This document shows positions 50,409 through 60,017 of a DNA stretch of 64,000 bases, one piece after another (within the stretch, counting starts at the first letter, position 1; every line of letters starts with the position of its first letter). The DNA is from Prostheceraeus crozeri (lineage: Eukaryota > Platyhelminthes > Polycladida > Euryleptidae), in assembly GCA_907163375.1 (NCBI GenBank), contig CAJQUW010013633.1, positions 23,501-87,500 of the forward strand, in the 5' to 3' direction. A program made the translations under genes and the position numbers. The notes beneath the pieces were generated by a model. It was given only the letters and a program-made list of their open reading frames with translations. It ran no database searches and was not told the origin of the DNA.

Positions 50409-50516
50409 CTCTGCTAAATGGTCGCCCAATTCTCTCTCCCGTCGATGATCATTGAACTGGTTTGATAGAACCCGTTGCCATATTAGATGCTTACTTTTTT
50501 GGACAGCGATTGTGGT
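50409..50516 (-). CDS. Putative exon (upstream member of a tandem exon pair)
   Basis: A 108-nt, 36-codon open segment between an acceptor TTTCAG (50,517-50,522) and donor GAG|GTGAGT. It reads TTIAVQKSKHLIWQRVLSNQ and ends RERELGDHLAE. Its ends and its middle CAAACCAG block align with the exon at 50,001-50,128. No domain was recognised; it could be a host exon or part of an old element. Confidence 0.4.
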
Positions 50517-50529
50517 CTGAAATGTACAA

Positions 50530-51275
50530 TTAAAATTTTATACCAGAGCCCTTAAAAAACCGTTGCGACATAGATTAAGCGTCAACATGAAATTTGTGCA
50601 ATCTGAGATGAAAATAGGAAAGCAAATTAACACTCTTATTTAGCCATTTTTACAAAATGAACAAAAAGATAAATAATGACACGCGATCCATAGAACACCT
50701 ACGTTAGACTTTTTTATGAATTGGAGATTGAGCGATTTTTATGAAAAATGGTCAATTTTCAAATTTATTTTTATTGTATTAATTGAATGTATGAATCATC
50801 ATTGATCATCTGTCCAAATTTCATGTCCGTCTGGAAAATAGTACTTTTTTATAACCTTATAAAAATCTTCATAGAAGTATCCATGAAGTCGGTCGTCGCG
50901 TATACATTTATCTAAACGGAAAATTAAGACTTTTGACACTATAATGGCATCTCTTGAACATAATTATCTTTACGTTTTAATGAATTAAATAATTCACGTC
51001 TTAATGATATTGGCGCCAATGCAAATTTGAGTTGAATAAAATCGATTTCAGAATTTCAGCATGAATAGTAGAGAAGACGATATATTCTTTGGTTAGGAGT
51101 TTTGTGGATCGGACAACGATGATGAGATTCAAGTTGAACAAGGAAATTATGGTGTTTCGGAAGAACCTGAAGAAATATATAGAATATGATACGACCACTG
51201 TACAGAACTAATGATATTAAGAAGAGTTCATGAAAGCAAAATTTTTGATGATAGAATACATATTGGTTTCTTTTA
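50530..51275. other. No gene seen
   Basis: AT-rich. A plus-strand acidic reading from an ATG at 51,061 (MNSREDDIFF...) is soon interrupted. It could be a decayed first exon of the gene at 51,282-52,270. Confidence 0.35.
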
Positions 51276-51281
51276 TCCCAG

Positions 51282-52270
51282 ATTATGATGGATTGTTCGA
51301 CACTCCTATTTACGAAGATATGGAACAGCAACCAACAACATCAAGCCAACTTCAAGGTAATTGTAGACTTAAAGATTTTGCATGATAGTATTAATTAAGC
51401 CTATAAAAATACACAAAATTTTGAATTTTTTTAAATATCACTATGAAAGGGCCTTTTTTAAGCAACAAAAATACTGAAAATCTTATGTTAACGAATAAAT
51501 GGAGATAATTGAACAGAAAAATTGATATTTTTAGCTCCTAGACACTGTTTATAGTTTTACACTTTGGAAATTCTTAAGATAGGTGTTCTTTGGAACATCA
51601 TCATTATTGATTTATTAAAGTTATACTACATATTTCTTATTTTATTTTTCATCTTTTCTTTATCTTTCAGGTTCCCTAGTTGTCCTCAGTCGTCGAGACC
51701 TAAGTCGTCGGAGATTCTAGCTCCCCTCCTGAAGCCGAAATAGATTCTGATCACCAATTGATTGAAAGGAAAATGTCCGCCGGATGCAAGTGCAACGTTG
51801 ACCACTACCATGGACTATCACCTGATGACATTTATGCTTCTCGTTTGGCTCAGCGTTCACCCTGTTTTGAGGAACGATCTTTAAGTATTCTTTCTCAAAT
51901 TCATGTCTACATGAATTTACCAAATACTAAGACTACACCAACGAAGAGAGTAAAGTCTTACGCTTTTCAAAAACAGAACGTCTGCAGAGAAGTTTGGGCT
52001 TTTTGCAACTACTGTGACATTGATCTTCTAAGGAAGTTACAACAACATTATGATGAACGTGGAATAGAGAAGCGACTCCATGGTCTTTCGGGGTGAGTAC
52101 CAAAGTGCAAACAGACCATAAACGCTGATGATGTTGTGGCAATCGTCAACTTCATTGATTATATGGGACGACGCTATGGAATCCCACATCCAGGATCAGA
52201 GAAGTTATTTCTGGAGAGCAACATAACTGATAAGAAAATGTTCTGGTTATTCCAATCCAAAGAGGTTTAA
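51282..52270 (+). pseudogene. Transposon-derived spliced gene of unclassified family, interrupted
   Basis: Exon-like block 1 is 51,282-51,356 (acceptor TTTTATCCCAG, donor AAG|GTAATT; reads YDGLFDTPIYEDMEQQ). Block 2 starts at 51,671 after TATCTTTCAG and holds 51,758-52,096: a Cys/His pair CKCNVDHYH, then EERSLSILSQIHVYMN, a basic K-R-V-K-S-Y-A-F stretch, and FCNYCDIDLLRKLQQHYDERG ending RLHGLSG. After a TGA, probably from an Arg CGA, the same frame continues VPKCKQTINADDVVAIVNF and YGIPHPGS to ~52,262. I recall similar Y-x-F...C-x-x-x-F...HY-x-x-x-G-x-x-x-R-x-HG / PHPGR proteins as multi-copy, transposon-linked genes in invertebrates. I cannot name the family. A donor-like GTGAGT overlaps the TGA. 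Confidence 0.45.
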
Positions 52271-52279
52271 AAGGGAAAC

Positions 52280-53595
52280 TAGAGCGGACAGAAAGGCCTT
52301 TTACAATAGAGACTGATGGCACCACGCAATTTAATGATAAAATTTCAGTTTAACAAAAGACTTTTTCTATCGGTTTGTTTTACCGACGATAAGTGGCTAC
52401 TAACTAATTTATCAGTAGATCTAAATATTGAACTTTATGAGATGTTGTGAAGATCATCGCAACGAGAATTTATTATCATTGCACAGTAATTTAAGTAATA
52501 ATAAAGTCATCGAGCATTAAGGAGTAGAATTTGATTATACTTTAAAGTATTTATTCAATTGCGATAGCGTGCAACAATTTGAAAGTGGACGCAATAATTG
52601 AGATTATTAGTCCGCGCTCGACTTTGAGGACATCATTCATTTTTTACATGTTATCCAGGCCAGTTACGTGAATTCAGTACATACACTTATACCCTCGCCA
52701 TGAATTGATCCATTTCGTGTTCAAATGTTTGCAACGATGATGTAGTGTAGATCATATTGCATACTCAAATGGCTGCACTTGAAAATCGTTCTATCAGTTG
52801 AGACACCGAAACACTTGTCGAACACTCAAAAAGATTCCTCATTGACGCCAGATTGGTTTTGATCAAGAATAAAAAAAAAACAGCAAAGTACCGTTGTTGT
52901 AAAAGGCATGCAATTCCATAAATAACAAAGTCCCTCATTTGCTGTAAGCGCACCTCATATCACCTCGCTCTTGGATATTTCCGCAATAATCGTACGATCA
53001 TAAGTGGCTGATCCACATCTGTTAAAGGAGTCTTATTGTCTTGGTTTACTGCAATGAGAGAAGCCATTCGATGAATAAGACTGCCAAACCTGCGCATGAA
53101 CGCACGCGCGCGTGTGTGTTGGAACTGATGCATACCGGTTCCCTTGATGCGTGCAACGAGTTACTAACATATTGTTACACTTATCAGTGTGTGTTACCGG
53201 CGCGCGTCTGTTACCAGATGCGTGATGTGTGCGTGCCAGCGGTGTCGTAATTCATGCAGAGAAATTACAATGACTTGGGCGTCTGTATCTGCCAAGCCAT
53301 GAATTTCGCCAACCATTTTGAGCTGTGTACACCCGTAACAAAATTAACTGCAGTTTAGCTACTTAGCAGCACTGTACACATGACCGTGCTTTTCCGCTTT
53401 AAATCGTCATTCGAACATCATTATTCCGCGTTTGTATCAAAAGTGGTTAGCGCAGTCGAGTATTGAAACCATGATTGAAACATCGGGATAAGAAAAACCG
53501 ACAGAAATTTTTCCTGTATATACAGTAGAAAAGCAACAAAGAAAAGTAACAGTCCTTACATTTAGTATTGATAATATCAATTATCAAGCGAATTC
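52280..53595. other. No gene seen
   Basis: AT-rich; the ORFs at 52,765-52,953 (-) and 53,041-53,250 (+) have no motifs. A short (CG)n/(GT)n patch lies at ~53,100-53,120. Confidence 0.5.
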
Positions 53596-53607
53596 GATGA
53601 ATTCGCC

Positions 53608-54237
53608 GGTACATATGGGTTATTCACCCCACGTTTTCAAATGTCTAAAATCCGTAAAAATGAATCAGCCGTCGCAAAACTTCAGATACACGTATTTGAG
53701 TATTTTCTACCCACATACAAAAAATATGCAGATTCGACAAGTATATTTTTGAATTAGAGACGATGACGTGAAGTGTAGCGATGTCAGCAGCTTGATCTGA
53801 CTTTGTCTGTTCGACGCATTACTGTTACTCGTGTGTGCATTGTTCTCTTTCCGTCTCCGTCTCATCCATTACTATTTGAAATCTTCCCACGACCTCAACC
53901 CCACCACACATTTCTTAAATTAAGCACACCAATGGAAAGGATGTGGTCCGGGTCATCATCACTTCTACTGCAACGTTGTCGCGACATGACTTTGTTGACC
54001 TAGTGCTATCTACTCAGACGAAGGTCAGGCGAAGTTAGATCAAGTTGCTGACATCGCTACAATCCACGTACGTCATCGTCTCTAATTCAAAAAGTACTTT
54101 TCAGATTTGCATAAAATTCTGCATGTAGGTAGAAAATATACTCAAATACGTGTCTCTGAAGCTTTGTGATGATTGATTCATTTCTACGGATTGTAGACAA
54201 ATTTGAAAACGTGGGGGGGAGATAACCCACAAGTACC
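53608..54237 (+). mobile_element. MITE copy 1, ~200-bp inverted ends, 8-bp target duplication
   Basis: The left end begins GGTACATATGGGTTATTCAC and the right end, reversed, begins GGTACTTGTGGGTTATC. The ends pair over about 200 bp, including CCCACGTTTTCAAA and GAGACGATGACGT blocks. The direct duplication AATTCGCC flanks it (53,600-53,607 and 54,238-54,245). The ~230-bp core has no transposase. An 8-bp duplication is typical of hAT and P-type elements, but the ends do not settle which. Confidence 0.88.
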
Positions 54238-54431
54238 AATTCGCCTTACAGATAAATATCGATATTCATCGGAAAATAATAAAGTCGCATTTTCCCTTAG
54301 ATGATTCAACATGAGTTCCGTTTTGTAATCAGTTTATGGTCTGAAGTAGATTCATCTGCTGTTATTGTAATTTTGGTATCGGTAAAAAGACACGAACGTA
54401 TGAAGGAATATATATTCATTACAAAAGATTA

Positions 54432-55071
54432 TGGGTTACTTATTTTAGGTTACAAAACTTATGGGTTACCCCCCCCCCACGTTTTCAAATTTGTGTAAAA
54501 TCCGCAGAAATGAATCAATCGTTACAAACCTTTAAGTGCACGTGAGTGAGGATATTTTCTATCGACATACCAAAACTTGTCCAAATTGGACAAGTTCTGA
54601 ATTAGGGGCGACAACTTGAAGTGAAGCATTGCTGCAGCTTGATCTGATTTCTTCTGACCTCATCGTCTGAGCAGAAAGCACTTGAAGTTAACAAAGTCAT
54701 TTCCCGACAACTCCTGAAGTGATGATGACCAAGCCATATCCCTTACACTAACATTTTTAACTTAATAAAGGTGTGGCAAGCTAGTGGTCGTGGGAAGATT
54801 TCAAATAACAGTGGATGAGACAAAGTGGGAGAGAGAACAATGCACACACGAGTAGCAATAATGCGTCGAACAGACGAAGTCAAATCAAGCAGCTGACATC
54901 GCTACACTTCACGTCATCGTCTCTAATGCAAAAAGTACTTGTCCGATCTGCGTGAAATTTTATATGTGGGTAGAAAATATCCTTAATTACGTGTACCTGA
55001 AGTTTGGTGGCGATTGATACATTTTTGCAGACAAATTTGAAAACCTGGGGGGGAGATGACCCATTAATACC
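54432..55071 (-). mobile_element. MITE copy 2, same family, opposite orientation
   Basis: Inverted ends of the same family as copy 1; the core (TGTTCGACGCATTA...TCGTGTGTGCATTG in copy 1) appears here as its reverse complement. The direct duplication AAAGATTA flanks it (54,424-54,431 and 55,072-55,079). It differs from copy 1's duplication, so this was a separate insertion 186 bp away. The left end has a small rearrangement: GGGTTAC occurs twice. Confidence 0.85.
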
Positions 55072-55084
55072 AAAGATTATACAC

Positions 55085-56295
55085 TTATGCGCGCATATGT
55101 CAAATTTAACTGTAGTAGTCAGAAAATTTATTCTCTCGATCACTGTCCGTCATGTCATCATCTACAACGAAAATAAGATGACAACTCATGTTATACTAAA
55201 GTTGAGCATGCGAGAAATCTAGGTGAAGCATAGGTGGCAGGGTGATACAACAAAATATCAAGTTCTTAGGAAGTCTTCAGCTTTTTGGCCACTTTGAACA
55301 ATGTGTGATACGCTTTCTTTTTTCATTCATCACTCGAATGCTTCTGTGTGCCGAACTTCATTTTACTTTTGAGTATTGTCCAACAATTCATTTGCTTGCT
55401 TAACTCCGATCAAATCGCCTTTTTTAATGGCTTCCTGTCATACTCAATTTTTATCCCTTTCATGCAATGAGATTCTTCACTCGTCTAATGCCTCATGTTT
55501 CCTCTTTGCAGATTCAACAGCTTCAAATATTGACGCCTCTTTCATGATAATCTGTCTTTATCAGAAGCGGCTGCTGATAAATGCACGGGTATACCATCAG
55601 ACTCCACGTAGCATCCCATCCCCCATTTGCTAGGATTAAGCTAAATATAGCTACCTTTTATAACTGTAAAAGATAACGGGCATGAGATAATGCATACGAT
55701 CAAGCATCTGCCGTTCACAATCCAGTCATAAACAGTAAGCACGTATCTAGTTTAACAAGCCTACAAACTCACGAAAACTAAACAGCATTTCCTTTTTGGA
55801 AACGAAGACACTGTAAGACGCATTAGCTCAATAGAAAACTTTGGCATGTCAAAGGCCGTAGAAACATGCGTTCAAACAATGAAAGACTTTCAACAAACCA
55901 ATGACAAACATTTTAACAAATGTTTTAACAAAGCATTTTAAGGAATCTTTCTAATAAAATCAATGACAGTTCCCACCGAGTAAGCGGACATCAGACAGAA
56001 CTCCGCCTTTTGCCCCTATAGAAGAATCCTCGCGATACAGCAACGGATAGAAGAACATCGCAGCAGACTAAACAAATGTGAAGGATTTCATCAGGATTAA
56101 TGAAGGACTAAAAGTTTGACTTAACGGGTTATGTGTAAATCAGACGGATAAGATTTCGACATTATACATAACTGCTCTACTCAGGATAATACTAAACCGG
56201 AATCAAACCGAATAATATTACAAATGACCACACATTTCACTCACTTGAATTTTTTCCTGCTATACATGCCAGTAGTAAGGAAGTGACAAATACCA
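55085..56295. other. No gene seen
   Basis: AT-rich DNA with one 85-codon plus-strand ORF (55,376-55,633) of unremarkable composition. Confidence 0.5.
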
Positions 56296-56319
56296 GATAG
56301 CGCAAGATGGCCGCCATCG

Positions 56320-56460
56320 CTGACGTCCCCCCCTCCCCTCCCCCCTCCCCCTCCCCGCCTCTGGAACGACAGAGGTTGTGGTCTGTCGTGGTGTGCCGGC
56401 CAGGTGGGTTCACGTTCACAACATGTTCGCTGACTCCCCCCTCCCCCCCTCCCCCTCGAA
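56320..56460. repeat. C-tracts next to TGACGTCC / CTGACTCC
   Basis: Two blocks of runs of C broken by single T (56,326-56,358 and 56,434-56,458), each preceded by GCTGAC. A related TGAC-plus-C-run recurs at 56,983-56,999 and 57,310-57,326. The minus strand is correspondingly G-rich. ORFs here are proline-run artefacts. Confidence 0.8.
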
Positions 56461-56497
56461 AACGACAGAGTGTGAGACTCGGATGTGTTGGTCTCGT

Positions 56498-56580
56498 ATG
56501 GGTTGACGTGGCCGACCGCCTAGGTTGACGTGGGCGACCGTCTAGGTTGACGTGGGCGACCGTCTAGGTTGGCGTGGTGG
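56498..56580. repeat. Four-copy 22-bp repeat with TTGACGTGG core
   Basis: The unit GGTTGACGTGGGCGACCGTC, with a CTA linker, recurs at 22-bp spacing from ~56,500; the first and last copies are diverged. TGACGTGG contains a half CRE / bZIP-type site, and the repeat lies upstream of the CRE+TATA promoter at 57,671-57,705. Confidence 0.8.
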
Positions 56581-57625
56581 AATGGTGAAACGGACTTTAG
56601 ATTCGTGATCAGCGTAAAATTCCGCATCGGTATGGTGAATTTGAAGTCAATCGGCGAGAAAAAATGTTTCTTCAAAATTTTGGCAGAGTTAAAATTTGGC
56701 ACGTTTTGGTGTGTAGCGCCCAAACGAAGCATCGGATTGGAAAACGGATTTCAGATTTGGAATCAGCGTGAAATTCTCTATCTGTATGGTGAGTTTCAAG
56801 TCAATCGGAGAGAAAAAATTTTCAACATTTTTCGAAAAAACGACAGAGTTAGAATTTGAGACGTTTTGGTGTGTAGCGCCAAAACGAACCATCGGATGAG
56901 AAAACGGAGGCCAGATTCGGATTCAGCGTGAAATTCTGCATCGGTATGGTGAGTTTCAAGTCAATCGGAGAGAAAAAATTTTCGCTGACGTCCCCCCCCC
57001 TCTGGACAGCTCGCTTCGATTTTGGCTTCCAGTGGACGGATTTTGTCGTGTCATAGCTCGTTTGAAAGCTAAGAGTGAGACAAATTCACTGAAAGAATCG
57101 GCTTGTTCCTATCTGTCTTCGTTTAGATGTGAGACACCATTTAAGATTTTGGGACATTGGCGAAAAACGACAGAGTTAGAATTTGGGACGTTTTGGGCTG
57201 TAGCTTCAAAACGAAGCATCGGATTGGAAAACGGATTTCAGATTTGGAATCAGCGTGAAATTCTCTATCGGTATGGTGAATTTGAACGCAATCGGAGAGA
57301 AAAATTTCACTGACCTCCCCCCCCCTCGGGAGAGCTTGCTTCGATCTTGGCTTCCAGTGGACGGATTTAGTCGTGCCATAGCTCGTTTGAAAGCTAAGAG
57401 TGAGACAAATTCACTGAAAGAATCGGCTTGTTCCTATCTGTCTTCGTTTAGATGTGAGACGCCATTTAAGATTTTGGGAGATTGTCGAAAAACGACACAG
57501 TTAGAATTTGGGACGTTTTGGGCTGTAGCTTCAAAACGAAGCATCGGATTGGAAAACGGATTTCAGATTTGGAATCAGCGTCAAATTCTACATGGAAATG
57601 GTGTATTTCCAGCTCAATCGGAGCA
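56560..57625. repeat. Nested ~150-bp and ~325-bp repeats upstream of the promoter
   Basis: A block containing GCATCGGATTGGAAAACGGA and AATCGGAGAGAAAAA occurs about five times (near 56,600, 56,725, 56,890, 57,215 and 57,540). The last two are embedded in a longer repeat with a 325-bp period (GGCTTCCAGTGGACGG at 57,024 and 57,349). The overlapping 93-124-codon ORFs translate the repeat in changing frames and lack domains, so I do not call them genes. Confidence 0.85.
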
Positions 57626-57670
57626 CTAGAACCGGAGATAGACGGGTTTTTAGTGTTTGGATGATGGGTA

Positions 57671-57705
57671 TTACGTCATCAGCTGATCGCCACACACTAT
57701 ATAAG
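57671..57705 (+). promoter_or_regulatory. CRE plus TATA promoter of the structured-RNA locus
   Basis: TTACGTCA (57,671-57,678), a near-canonical CRE/ATF site, is followed 20 bp later by TATATAAG (57,698-57,705). A start site about 30 bp downstream would fall near 57,728. A donor-like GAG|GTAGGT follows at ~57,750. No long ORF lies downstream for 2 kb, so the main product is probably non-coding, or an RNA with a very long structured leader. Confidence 0.65.
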
Positions 57706-58121
57706 CTGGGAACCGACAGAGACTTGTCATTTAGAGGAGAACGATTGTCAGAGGTAGGTCGTCTCTCTGAGCTCCGATGATAGCTTCGGACATTCCAAAT
57801 TCCGAGTTTCTGCAAGAAACCGACTTAGAAAATTTCATTGCTGATATCAGCTAAGGCGTCAGACTTAGAGGTTCGCCAGGAGATGGCCTTCGTCTCCAGG
57901 CCATAAAAGACTCCAAAACTTTAAAGGCTTGTAACTTTGCTTCTACAAGTCCGTTTGACTTGATTCAAAAAAGGTTCGGTCGCTATTGACCTGCCCTAAG
58001 TGATAGACTACTTATAAAATTTCATAAGTAGTGCTAAAAAGTTGAAAATTTTAAATTCACTAGTTTTGGAGGTTTTCTGTGGTTTTCGACCCTGCTGAAG
58101 TCAATGAAAGCATTTTTAATG

Positions 58122-58822
58122 ATGTCTGAGCCAGTCTTCTCATGCTATAAGCGGCTTTTCACTGAAAGCGATTAAGACACGGAGAGTTTTGCTGTAATAT
58201 TCCACTGACAGGGTGTTCCTTCGGGACGGCGGACGATGCCGTAGTGATAAGTGTGGCAAGGGAATGTGTCATATTTGAGACCGTAACCGCTGGGACAACT
58301 CATGTCTCATGTTGGGCATTTGACACAGCTCTCAACGTAGCACTTTGAACGCCAATCGGTTGAGTCTTAGCTATCTTGTCATGGGTGGCCTCTAAACATC
58401 TCCATTGCAAAACGCTGGTGAATCAAGCTCTCTACGGCTTGCTATCAAGCTGCTAAAAGTCTGTCCACCTCTTACCAACTCTACAGGTTTTCATGTCTGA
58501 GCCAGTCTTCTCATGCTATAAGCGGCTTTTCACTGAAAGCGATTAAGACACGGAGAGTTTTGCTGTAATATTCCACTGACAGGGTGTTCCTTCGGGACGG
58601 CGGACGATGCCGTAGTGATAAGTGTGGCAAGGGAATGTGTCATATTTGAGACCGTAACCGCTGGGACAACTCATGTCTCATGTTGGGCATTTGACACAGC
58701 TCTCAACGTAGCACTTTGAACGCCAATCGGTTGAGTCTTAGCTATCTTGTCATGGTGGCCTCTAAACATCTCCATTGCAAAACGCTGGTGAATCAAGCAC
58801 TCTACGGCTTGCTATCAAGCTG
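58122..58822 (+). repeat. Two 331-bp direct copies, 371-bp period
   Basis: 58,122-58,452 and 58,493-58,822 are almost identical; I saw a one-base indel (GGGTGG versus GGTGG) and one or two substitutions. Each starts ATGTCTGAGCCAGTCTTCTC and ends in the hairpin GCTTG-CTAT-CAAGC. A 40-bp spacer separates them. Each copy contains a full structured domain. Confidence 0.9.
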
Positions 58823-59711
58823 ATCAAAGCAATAACTTGGGATGTTTCCTCAAGGTTTTCAAGTATGCTGAGTTCAAATCTGCTATCAGATTTCAAATTT
58901 AACTAAGACTAAGGCAGCTTTGAGGGGTTAGATCCCAGCTACTGTTCACTACCTTTGACTCGGCGTTGCTGTTACCACTTCGGGGCAGTGACAATGATGT
59001 CTTAAGCTGTAAATAGCGGGTATCGGGGAAGATCTCTCACTTCCCTAGTGATCAGTACAAGGCCTTCGGGCTGTCGACGGGATCGAGTGCCACTCACTAC
59101 ACTCAAATCTATCATTCCTCACTAAGTGTAAATTACTGACTATACATTTGTCCTGCTATCAGGTTGTTTTGACTTGCTATCTAGTTGAATAGTCTCTTGC
59201 TATCAAGAAATTCACTTCGGCTCATAAAGCACATCATCGCTGTAATACCTCCTTTGCTCGAGCGTTCCTTCGGGACGGCGGGTACTGCCGTAGAGGGATT
59301 GTGTTGCACGGGTTGTTCGTCGTTTGTTAGACCGAAACCTCTGAGCCGTTGCTCATGTTGGGCATTCGACTTCATACTCAACGTGACGCTTTCTCCCGCC
59401 AGGTCAGAGTACTTCAGCCATTCGACAAAGGTTAGTCTTTATGATATGGAGTAGAGTGAAATGTAATTCATTAGATGCCCCTTCAATGATTGCTCCCATG
59501 ATAAACGTTGATGAGACAAATGAAATGATTCTCATCTTCCTTTTTCAGTGATTGAAATCTACTAACACACTACCGTATAATCGTCCACTATGGGACAAGA
59601 CATGATAGAGCCTCCACGCGGTTTGCCCTGGGCAGTCTTCGGACTGGCGAATACTATCATTAAGTTGAATCTGCTATCAGTCAACTTGAACGTTGCGTCG
59701 CGTTAGAGGGG

Positions 59712-59719
59712 TATATAAA
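59712..59719 (+). promoter_or_regulatory. TATA box of the 88-codon ORF
   Basis: TATATAAA, 39 bp before the ATG at 59,751. It implies a leader of about 5-15 nt, in the same style as the minus-strand gene at 1-858. Confidence 0.55.
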
Positions 59720-59750
59720 CCACTGCCTCTCATTTCATTTCATTTCAATC

Positions 59751-60017
59751 ATGCAGACGCCGAACAGTCAAGTCAGCTCTCCTCGCGGACCGCAGTTAAG
59801 GCCGCGAAATTTATTTGAGGAGTTTACCAGGCTAGAGGAGCAAGACAGAGTTTTTAATAATCTTGCTCGGATTGGCAATCCGATGACAGCAACTGCTGTC
59901 AATCCAACGGAATGGCGCTACATTCCACTTTTTAGCCATGTACCAATTAGTGTGGAAGTCGACACTGCTACCAAGGAGAGAGTCAAAGACTCTCTCAGCA
60001 GAATTGGTAGGGTGTAA
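59751..60017 (+). CDS. Small protein of unknown function with its own TATA box
   Basis: 88 codons starting MQTPNSQVSSPRGPQ, basic and proline-rich at the N-terminus, then NLFEEFTRLEEQDRVFNNL, and ending SLSRIGRV. No domain, signal peptide or membrane segment is evident. The ATG is chosen because it is the first after the TATA box, in the context ATCATGC. A GGTGTAAG at the stop could be a donor, so the frame might be extended by splicing. It sits between the two 112-bp modules, inside the structured-RNA region. The minus-strand ORF opposite it is likely a shadow. Confidence 0.45.
   Translation: MQTPNSQVSSPRGPQLRPRNLFEEFTRLEEQDRVFNNLARIGNPMTATAVNPTEWRYIPLFSHVPISVEVDTATKERVKDSLSRIGRV

Noticed and set aside
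56569-57629. ORFs of 93-124 codons in the promoter-upstream repeats
   Set aside because: They translate the same 150/325-bp repeat in different frames and include C-tract artefacts. No start context or domain supports them.
58200-58420. HDV-like, hammerhead or group I intron ribozyme
   Set aside because: No hammerhead core (CTGATGA...GAAA), no convincing HDV double pseudoknot and no group I P7 core could be found by eye. The structure remains unassigned.
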